Below are positions 62,358-64,000 of a stretch of DNA of 64,000 nucleotides, piece by piece. Position numbers and translations under genes: made by a program. The DNA is from Tubiluchus corallicola. Taxonomy: Eukaryota > Priapulida > Priapulimorpha > Priapulimorphida > Tubiluchidae. The stretch lies in NCBI GenBank assembly GCA_030141605.1, contig JAQGDQ010000507.1:34011-98010 (forward strand), written 5' to 3'. The notes under the pieces were generated by a model. That model was given only the letters and a program-made list of their open reading frames with translations, was not told where the DNA came from and searched no databases. The first letter of the stretch is position 1; the number at the start of each line of letters is the position of its first letter.

Positions 62358-64000
62358 GTAAATAAATAAATAATAATAATAGTAATAAAAGCTTTATTTA
62401 AGGTGGATGACACTTTAACCGTGGATTGCTTATATCCTGAGTGGTCCACAAAGAATATGCATAATGTACAAGGTAATAGGTAAACTAATTAAAATCACAT
62501 GAGCCTACAAATAAAAGATAAATAGAATTAATAAAATTGCAGTAATTAGAAACAATGCATAAGTAAAGTAGCCTGAACACATTATATGAAAAGCTTGAGG
62601 TTAAGCATAATCAAGACAAATTAAGAATTATTAAAGGCGTTAAGAAAACCATTTACAAACTATTCTACAAAATAACCTTTTGTTTCGCAAATAATTTAAC
62701 AAGTCTTTCTGAATAAATGTACACTTGCACAGCTAGTACTACGGTGGGGTAATGCAGTCCACATTTGAACCACCGAATAGGCTATTGAATTTTTGTACAT
62801 TTCTATTTTGGGTCGAGGGAGATGCAGTTTATTTGACCAAAGTCAACAGGAACCCTCTCTCTTCCTCCCTGGTGTAGTCCAAAGGAAAGTGGAGTGATAC
62901 GTTTGGCACCAGGTTGGCTGCCGGAGTCAGTGAGCATGCTGCACTGGTACGCCTTCAAGGCTCCACTCCTGTTTTGGAAGGTTTACTCCTCTACACATGG
63001 CCGTTGGGTCACTTGACCTCCTCCGCCCTCTAGCCGTTGGCTGCTTGTGCAGCTCCTCCGCCTAGTGTCAAGATACTGACTCTAGGCTCTAGAGCAGCAG
63101 TATAAAATCATTGCATGGTTTCGACTGTGCATTGAAAAGGGTGTACCATATAGATTTGAAATCTCTGCAGTAGATTATCCTACCATAACACTTACAGCGA
63201 AACATAACATGCGCCTGCCATCACAAAAAATTATTTACAAAAAAGTCAGGTAAATAATTCATTACACCAAATAATTTAGAAAAAAGATTTGTTTAAATAG
63301 ATACAAAGAAACCTTATTTTTATCGATGTTATAGCTTTCGCGTTTGGTTTCACTTTATTGCAATGCAATCAGCCATTGCTATAACTCCCCCTTTATAATG
63401 TCAACCTTGCTTAACACCAGCAGTTTTGGTAAAACAAAATGTTCTTACTTGCGTAGACACGTATGCTTTAAAGCACCTCATTAAAATGCCAATTTTTTTT
63501 GCAGTCCCAAAGTAGACGGTATAAAGAGGTTTTTGACTGTTGTTTTTACAAGAATCAATGTTTTTATTTTTTCAGCACATGAATATCTATCTCCATCACA
63601 AATATGTTCCGGTGGTTATTGCGTGTGTCTTTGCTTACCTTGTCGCTCACACTTTTATGAGTCTTTATGAAATGGTGATCGACACACTATTTATTTGCTT
63701 CTGCGAAGACCTATCTAATAACGATGGCTATGGACGGCCATACTACATGAGCGTGTGTCTAATGGTAAGTCACACGTAAATAAAATTTTATTGAAGAGGT
63801 AAACAAAATTACCTTACTCCATCACTGTTGTACAGCATGTTCTTTCAAATGCTGCAATTCACTTTTTAAAGAGGCTTTTAAAGTATCCGGCTGTGTATGT
63901 GTTTTATCGGGCATATAGATATATGTACAAATCGGTTTTTATTGTTTCAAATTCACCCATTTATGCAGCCTGCATATGCGTTATTCTTTTTCTACACCTG
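34623..64000 (+). CDS. SLC44A1-like: Choline transporter-like protein, SLC44A1 (CTL1)-like gene; 15 exons, 3' end beyond window
   Basis: This is a multi-pass membrane protein of the SLC44/CTL family. Family members carry choline (CTL1 and CTL2 also ethanolamine) across plasma and mitochondrial membranes for phospholipid synthesis. Fifteen exons joined at GT-AG sites give 663 codons with every phase compatible. The N-terminus is MGGVCGKRQ, then a basic stretch and TM1 (about residues 23-40). A large extracellular loop (about 50-172) carries four N-x-S/T sites: NNT, NIT, NFT, NIT. TM2-TM8 lie in exons 6-11, followed by an NRNAY motif (exon 12), TM9 (exon 13) and TM10 with the family signature MVIDTLFICFCEDL (exon 14). 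Length is close to vertebrate CTL1 (about 650 residues). The loop motif GYDSWGNTCG and the short N-terminus favour CTL1 over the longer CTL2/4/5 type. Introns range from 71 to 5713 bp and are full of repeats. Family assignment is firm; orthology to SLC44A1 is inference. Confidence 0.9.
34650..36154 (+). other. Intron 1 of the SLC44A1-like gene
   Basis: 1505 bp, GTGAAA...TGTGTAG. AT-rich, with no clear repeat recognised. Confidence 0.6.
36155..36244 (+). CDS. SLC44A1-like: SLC44A1-like exon 2 (residues 10-39, TM1)
   Basis: The acceptor ATTTTGTGTAG and donor AGT|GTAAGT bound 30 codons. It starts RRDPTAVIVENRRCRDVV and continues into a leucine/valine-rich TM1. The basic segment followed by an R-x-C-x-D motif just before TM1 is the usual N-terminal layout of CTL proteins. 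Phase 0 at both ends. Confidence 0.88.
36299..36828. mobile_element. Tigger-type (pogo/Tc1-mariner) MITE in intron 2
   Basis: TA|CAGTGTTTCCTCGCTTATTC at the left and AGTAGCGAGGGAACATTG|TA at the right. The TA target duplication and CAGTG(T)TCCCTCG ends with GCGAAGTAGGG motifs inside are typical of Tigger-derived MITEs. No coding capacity. Confidence 0.85.
36942..37346. mobile_element. hAT-type MITE with 8-bp target duplication in intron 2
   Basis: It starts CAGGGTTATGGAGTCGGAGT and ends CGACTCCACGGTCC(TT). The 8-mer TTTGTTTC occurs directly on both sides (36934-36941 and 37347-37354). GGAGTCGGAGTCG ends are typical of a widespread hAT MITE group. Confidence 0.85.
37355..38101 (+). other. Rest of intron 2
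   Basis: The piece 37390-37460 (GAATTCAAATAAATTT words) resembles the interior of the hAT MITE at 33509-33955. A 93-codon frame at 37536-37817 has no family similarity and is not in phase with the gene model. Confidence 0.4.
38102..38244 (+). CDS. SLC44A1-like: SLC44A1-like exon 3 (residues 40-87, start of extracellular loop)
   Basis: After TTTTCGCAG the exon reads GYVGHFCIVKGDPFRI, then NGYDSWGNTCGRNNTPIPGA, matching the start of the first CTL extracellular loop with its paired cysteines. An N-glycosylation sequon (NNT) is present. The donor is TATAA|GTATGT, phase 2, and the split lysine codon is completed by exon 4. Confidence 0.92.
38245..39117 (+). other. Intron 3, with a local duplication and a SINE-like head
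   Basis: TTTTCTTACCCAAATTGTGT and following bases occur at 38613-38665 and again at 38780-38830, with flanking similarity, so about 165 bp looks tandemly duplicated. Confidence 0.6.
38921..38985 (+). mobile_element. tRNA-derived SINE-like head in intron 3
   Basis: Box A-like TAGCTTAGGTGATAGAGC (38931-38948) and box B GGTTCAAATCC (38962-38972). The distance is too short for a full tRNA, so the middle is deleted. Confidence 0.45.
39118..39288 (+). CDS. SLC44A1-like: SLC44A1-like exon 4 (extracellular loop)
   Basis: The acceptor is ATTTCAG. The frame opens KFVFYFDLNWFVEIL and includes SICMKACP, the family's loop motif (C-x3-CP). NIT and NFT sequons follow. The donor is GCTCA|GTAAGT, phase 2. 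Confidence 0.92.
39895..40369. mobile_element. Tigger-type MITE in intron 4
   Basis: TA|CTGTGTTCCCTCACTTATCG at the left and AGTAGCGAGGGAACACTG|TA at the right. Same family as 36299-36828; internal GCGAAGTAGGGACACTATAC matches. Confidence 0.85.
40437..40485 (-). mobile_element. hAT terminal fragment in intron 4
   Basis: Read on the minus strand: CAGGGCCATCTTAAATGGGC, ATGCTGGGCAATTGCCCGGG, GCCC. This is a common hAT terminus; only about 50 bp remain. A (GT)n tract follows at 40487-40505. Confidence 0.55.
40576..40666 (+). CDS. SLC44A1-like: SLC44A1-like exon 5 (end of extracellular loop)
   Basis: The acceptor is TTTTTTTCAG. The exon encodes SPVAFRCVPDN, then QQNITDFFINSGRVQ, matching the F-x-RC-x-P motif near the end of the CTL loop, with one sequon. 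The donor is CCAG|GTATGT, phase 0. Confidence 0.9.
40873..41106. repeat. Dispersed repeat copy in intron 5 (partner in intron 11)
   Basis: From GAGTGCTATGGCTTCAATTG to TTCCTGTTAGTGACTTTAC this matches 59556-59794 base for base over most of its length, with some small indels. No terminal repeats or coding; family unknown. Confidence 0.8.
41287..41890 (+). pseudogene. LINE (CR1/Jockey-like) reverse-transcriptase C-terminal fragment, frameshifted
   Basis: The 169-codon frame reads VDNKLTSSQHNDETIKKARK, then FVHPILDYGDVIWNP, SVQRRATKLVPAM, LKLPSLRFRRKRG and FRTVNDWESL. These are the motifs that follow the RT domain in CR1-like LINEs (Y-x-D-x-WNP, QRRATK, RR-x-RG, VN-x-W). The frame breaks at about 41795; the match resumes in the next frame (NASHFKTQLDQYWKDH) and stops at 41873-41875. 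The 5' part is absent, as expected for a truncated LINE copy. It lies in intron 5, same strand as the gene. Confidence 0.85.
41891..42701 (+). other. Intron 5 DNA after the LINE fragment
   Basis: The LINE 3' UTR probably runs to about 42080, where the sequence becomes A-rich. The rest is unassigned. Confidence 0.4.
42702..43226. repeat. 60-bp minisatellite in intron 5, about 9 copies
   Basis: The unit is about GCTGAGTCAGTTGCTACTAC, ATCAGCTGACTCACACAGTA, AATCAGCTAGCTCGGCTGAA. The 20-codon period leaves a plus frame of Ser/Ala/Thr repeats (42859-43149). The 42780-42840 stretch has a shortened unit. Confidence 0.93.
43227..44203 (+). other. Rest of intron 5
   Basis: A CATCATCATCATCATACGCC stretch at 43677-43696 begins what looks like an old dispersed repeat (CCGTTACGTCTATTGTAGAC). 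No exon fits here. Confidence 0.4.
44204..44267 (+). CDS. SLC44A1-like: SLC44A1-like exon 6 (entry to TM2)
   Basis: The acceptor is TTTATTTTTTAG. It encodes EFVQDVASSLQLLQILSVIS and then I, leading into TM2. The donor is ATAG|GTAAAA, phase 1. This 64-nt exon is placed by phase and by continuity of the helix into exon 7. Confidence 0.82.
44268..44761 (+). other. Intron 6
   Basis: 494 bp of AT-rich sequence. Nothing recognised. Confidence 0.5.
44762..44870 (+). CDS. SLC44A1-like: SLC44A1-like exon 7 (TM2-TM3)
   Basis: The acceptor is AATTTTTTACAG. It reads ALVIVAIFLLRYFSGVIVW, then a second hydrophobic helix ending FAGTGYLW, matching the TM2 / R-(Y/F)-x2-x2-V-W / TM3 layout of CTL1. The donor is TTTATG|GTATGC, phase 2; the split tryptophan is completed by exon 8. 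The frame stays open beyond the donor, but the translation there loses family character. Confidence 0.88.
44871..45342 (+). other. Start of intron 7
   Basis: It includes a TATC/TAAT-rich simple stretch at 45165-45242. The frame open from exon 7 into here has no family similarity. Confidence 0.5.
45343..45882. mobile_element. pogo-type MITE in intron 7
   Basis: TA|CAGTCAACCACGGATATAAG at the left and CTTATACCCGAGGTTGACTG|TA at the right: clean inverted ends with TA duplication. Internal ATAAGGGAC/GTCCCTTAT motifs recur. Same family as 54983-55458. Confidence 0.9.
46101..46637 (+). mobile_element. M2 MITE in intron 7
   Basis: TTAA (46097-46100), then AGGAAGACTGGACGATTGTT. The right end is degraded, near a TTAA at 46638-46641. 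Collinear with 30167-30714. Confidence 0.7.
46638..47374 (+). other. Intron 7 DNA with a possible pogo-like fragment
   Basis: 46973-47160 begins ACAGTCAAACGCCTTTATAC and ends TTATAATGAAGTTTGGTTGT, suggesting another decayed CAGTCAAAC.../...GTTTG-type element. The ends are imperfect. Confidence 0.35.
47375..47615 (-). mobile_element. M1 MITE, truncated, in intron 7
   Basis: It matches the last about 240 bp of 13291-13923 and ends ATCATCCTGGTTTGCT|TTAA (47616-47619), 38 bp before exon 8. Confidence 0.7.
47654..47810 (+). CDS. SLC44A1-like: SLC44A1-like exon 8 (intracellular loop and TM4)
   Basis: The acceptor is ATATTGTCCCAG. It encodes a charged loop starting YRVDLAKKKVSSDHS and then TM4 ending LVMRTRIGL, which aligns to the family's ...MRKR... 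segment. The donor is GGACTG|GTATGA, phase 0; reading through would stop at once. An M1 MITE copy ends only 38 bp upstream. Confidence 0.92.
47811..48394 (+). other. Start of intron 8
   Basis: No repeat or exon recognised. Confidence 0.4.
48395..48500 (+). mobile_element. hAT (Zaphod-like) terminal fragment in intron 8
   Basis: CAGTGTTTTTCAACCAGTGT, GCTGCGGCACACTGATGTGC, then CGTGAAAGATCATCAGGTGT is the well-known end of Zaphod-type hAT elements. Only the terminus is visible. Confidence 0.65.
48501..49120 (+). other. Intron 8 DNA before the tandem arrays
   Basis: Nothing recognised. Confidence 0.4.
49121..49590. repeat. 47-bp minisatellite in intron 8, 10 copies
   Basis: The unit is CTCACAGGAAAAAGAAAAGT, ATTCCTGACACGAATCCTAA, CACTAAT. 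It is very uniform; variants are mainly CGAAT/CAAAT, TCCTAA/TTCTAA and AAGT/AAAT. Confidence 0.95.
49876..53091. repeat. 16-bp minisatellite in intron 8, about 200 copies, with higher-order blocks
   Basis: The basic unit is CTACATCCGAGTGTGC. Two positions vary over and over: GAG/GAC in the middle and GCC/GCA at the join. A block at about 51130-51480 recurs 719 bp later (51849-52199). A shared string of variants also appears near 50430 and 52820. Three 16-mers make 48 bp, so all three plus frames are long and open (up to 481 codons, Cys/Tyr/His/Pro rich); these are by-products inside an intron. Confidence 0.96.
53092..53523 (+). other. End of intron 8
   Basis: Unique AT-rich sequence leading to the exon 9 acceptor. 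Confidence 0.5.
53524..53662 (+). CDS. SLC44A1-like: SLC44A1-like exon 9 (TM5)
   Basis: The acceptor is CAATTTGCAG. It encodes VIALFKQGGKSLSALPLL followed by a long hydrophobic helix, equivalent to the family's IALF-x3-GK-x4-LPLL segment, a clear CTL signature. The donor is GCAG|GTAAAA, phase 1. Confidence 0.93.
53663..54982 (+). other. Start of intron 9
   Basis: No repeat or exon recognised. The 79-codon frame at 54008-54247 has no family similarity. Confidence 0.4.
54983..55458. mobile_element. pogo-type MITE in intron 9, ending 19 bp before exon 10
   Basis: TA|CAGTCAGCCTCGGGTAAAAG at the left and TTATATCCGAGGTTGACTG|TA at the right. Same family as 45343-45882. Only 19 bp, TATTATAAATTGCAAAAAG, separate it from the exon. 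Confidence 0.9.
55478..55691 (+). CDS. SLC44A1-like: SLC44A1-like exon 10 (TM6-TM7)
   Basis: It reads ATVKTLRTQMQPVPCL, then an acidic patch, then RYLRWYLLFVFLWCLQFVQA and CQCIIIAGSVAIWFFTK. This matches the family block with W-(Y/H), Q/EF-x2-AC and AGAV. The only AG that fits frame and phase is at 55476-55477, because an in-frame TGA at 55453 blocks earlier ones. The acceptor is weak: AAATTGCAAAAAG has no polypyrimidine tract. The donor is CACAAA|GTACGC, phase 2. Confidence 0.9.
55692..56039 (+). other. Start of intron 10
   Basis: Nothing recognised. Confidence 0.4.
56040..56160 (+). mobile_element. tRNA-derived SINE-like element in intron 10
   Basis: Box A-like TAGCTCAATTGGTTAGAGC and box B GTGTTCAAATCCC at tRNA spacing, followed by CGGTTGACTGTAAATTTAAT. 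The head resembles an isoleucine-type tRNA, but the anticodon arm is imperfect. It shares the CCCGG(C/T)TGACT junction with the element at 12474. Confidence 0.55.
56161..57479 (+). other. Intron 10 DNA
   Basis: A TATATA-rich palindromic stretch at 56858-56900. No exon or other repeat recognised. Confidence 0.4.
57480..57625 (-). mobile_element. Tigger-type MITE, terminal fragment, in intron 10
   Basis: The reverse complement of the left about 145 bp of 39895-40369, ending GCGATAAGCGAGGGAACACTTG|TA. The other half is missing. Confidence 0.8.
57907..58053 (+). CDS. SLC44A1-like: SLC44A1-like exon 11 (TM8)
   Basis: The acceptor is GATATGTTATAG. It encodes KNKKRLGCPVPKALWRLVRY, then HLGSAALGSLTIAVIQLLRV, equal to the family's RYHLG(T/S)-x2-GS block. 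The donor is AAAAT|GTACTG, phase 2. It is not a strong donor, but it is the one that gives a clean join to exon 12. Confidence 0.9.
58054..59555 (+). other. Start of intron 11
   Basis: No element recognised. Frames here lack family similarity. Confidence 0.4.
59556..59794. repeat. Dispersed repeat copy in intron 11 (partner in intron 5)
   Basis: GAGCACTATGGCTTCAGTTG through TTCCTGTTAGTGACTTTAC; same order and strand as 40873-41106. Confidence 0.8.
59908..60023 (+). CDS. SLC44A1-like: SLC44A1-like exon 12 (loop with NRNAY motif)
   Basis: The acceptor is AATGTTTCAG. It encodes VEDQDNKAVIYIKKCVGCC, then LWFFEKVLKFVNRNAYIEI. The cysteine-rich C-x2-CC-LW-x-(F/L)EK...NRNAY segment is a hallmark of SLC44 proteins. 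The donor is AATTG|GTAAGA, phase 1. Confidence 0.95.
60024..60890 (+). other. Start of intron 12
   Basis: A short (GGAAT)n stretch at 60332-60347; otherwise nothing. Overlapping frames at 60541-60828 on both strands are unrecognised. Confidence 0.4.
60891..61320. repeat. 30-bp minisatellite in intron 12, about 14 copies
   Basis: The unit is GTGAGCAAATGACTACCTAA plus TGTTAATTAA, with two copies shortened near 61145-61190. Confidence 0.94.
61344..61935 (-). mobile_element. M1 MITE, minus orientation, in intron 12
   Basis: TTAA (61340-61343), then AGGAAAGCCGGACATCATC; right end AATGATCCTGATTTTCCT, where the TTAA has been lost. Collinear with 13291-13923. It ends 60 bp before exon 13. Confidence 0.75.
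61996..62162 (+). CDS. SLC44A1-like: SLC44A1-like exon 13 (TM9)
   Basis: The acceptor is CGTTTCAG. It encodes AIYGMGFWKSAKKAFFIIVD, then NAMRVAAINSVGTLVLLLG and the rest of TM9. The order (A)I-x-G-x2-F-x2-SA-x2-AF followed by N-x2-RVA is a family signature. The donor is TTGAC|GTATGG, phase 0. Confidence 0.95.
62163..63575 (+). other. Intron 13, with a TAA microsatellite
   Basis: An imperfect (TAA)n/(TAG)n tract spans about 62264-62388. A GC-richer patch at about 62870-63075 (GGCACCAGGTTGGCTGCCGG) looks like an old dispersed repeat but I cannot name it. Confidence 0.6.
63576..63764 (+). CDS. SLC44A1-like: SLC44A1-like exon 14 (TM10 and family signature)
   Basis: The acceptor is TTATTTTTTCAG. 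It encodes HMNIYLHHKYVPVVIACVFA, then YLVAHTFMSLYEMVIDTLFI and CFCEDLSNNDGYGRPYYMS. This is the most conserved C-terminal block of CTL proteins. The donor is TAATG|GTAAGT, a full consensus, phase 0. Reading through it would stop five codons later at 63777-63779. Confidence 0.96.
63836..64000 (+). CDS. SLC44A1-like: SLC44A1-like exon 15, partial (C-terminal tail, open at window end)
   Basis: After CTGTTGTACAG a 55-codon frame starting HVLSNAAIHFLKRLLKYPAV runs to the edge without a stop and in the right phase after a 71-bp intron. The tail is basic and then hydrophobic. That is not the usual short charged CTL1 tail, so this may be a divergent or alternative C-terminus. Confidence 0.55.

Overview
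This looks like animal (metazoan, invertebrate-like) nuclear DNA. It is AT-rich and gene-poor, with spliced genes that have GT-AG introns, many DNA-transposon MITEs, tRNA-derived SINE-like elements, decayed LINE pieces and an unusual number of tandem arrays. I cannot name the species. Nothing resembles a prokaryotic operon, CRISPR array, rRNA gene or virus.

The one gene I can support runs left to right from about 34.6 kb past the right edge. It is a choline transporter-like protein of the SLC44/CTL family, closest in layout to SLC44A1 (CTL1). I rebuilt 15 exons by reading frame, splice sites and family motifs. All junction phases agree, giving an uninterrupted 663-codon reading from a 27-nt first exon (34623-34649) to the window end, where the last exon is still open.

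The left half (1-34.6 kb) has no gene I can support. It holds an 85-bp satellite that may sit inside a hAT-like element (1-3248); TTAA-flanked MITEs in two related families, M1 and M2 (3667-4454, 13291-13923, 16537-17127, 24618-25235, 30167-30714); and arrays of 33 bp (7494-8556), 28 bp (9626-10095), 195 bp (11212-11991), 50 bp (14619-15078), 36 bp (18955-21396), about 20 bp (22770-23333), 57 bp (26034-26368) and 64 bp (27700-28352). It also has a long inverted repeat (29063-29320) and a hAT-type element (33509-33955). Most long open frames here are by-products of arrays whose period is divisible by three.

The introns of the SLC44 gene are loaded with repeats. They hold Tigger/pogo-type MITEs (36299-36828, 39895-40369, 45343-45882, 54983-55458, fragment 57480-57625), a hAT copy with an 8-bp target duplication (36942-37346), a frameshifted LINE reverse-transcriptase 3' end (41287-41890), M1 and M2 copies, a Zaphod-like hAT fragment (48395-48500), arrays of 60, 47 and 30 bp, and a 3.2-kb array of a 16-bp unit (49876-53091). 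One pogo-type MITE ends 19 bp before an exon and appears to have displaced that exon's polypyrimidine tract. I found no new multi-gene system; the most interesting signals are repeat architecture and how transposons sit against splice sites.
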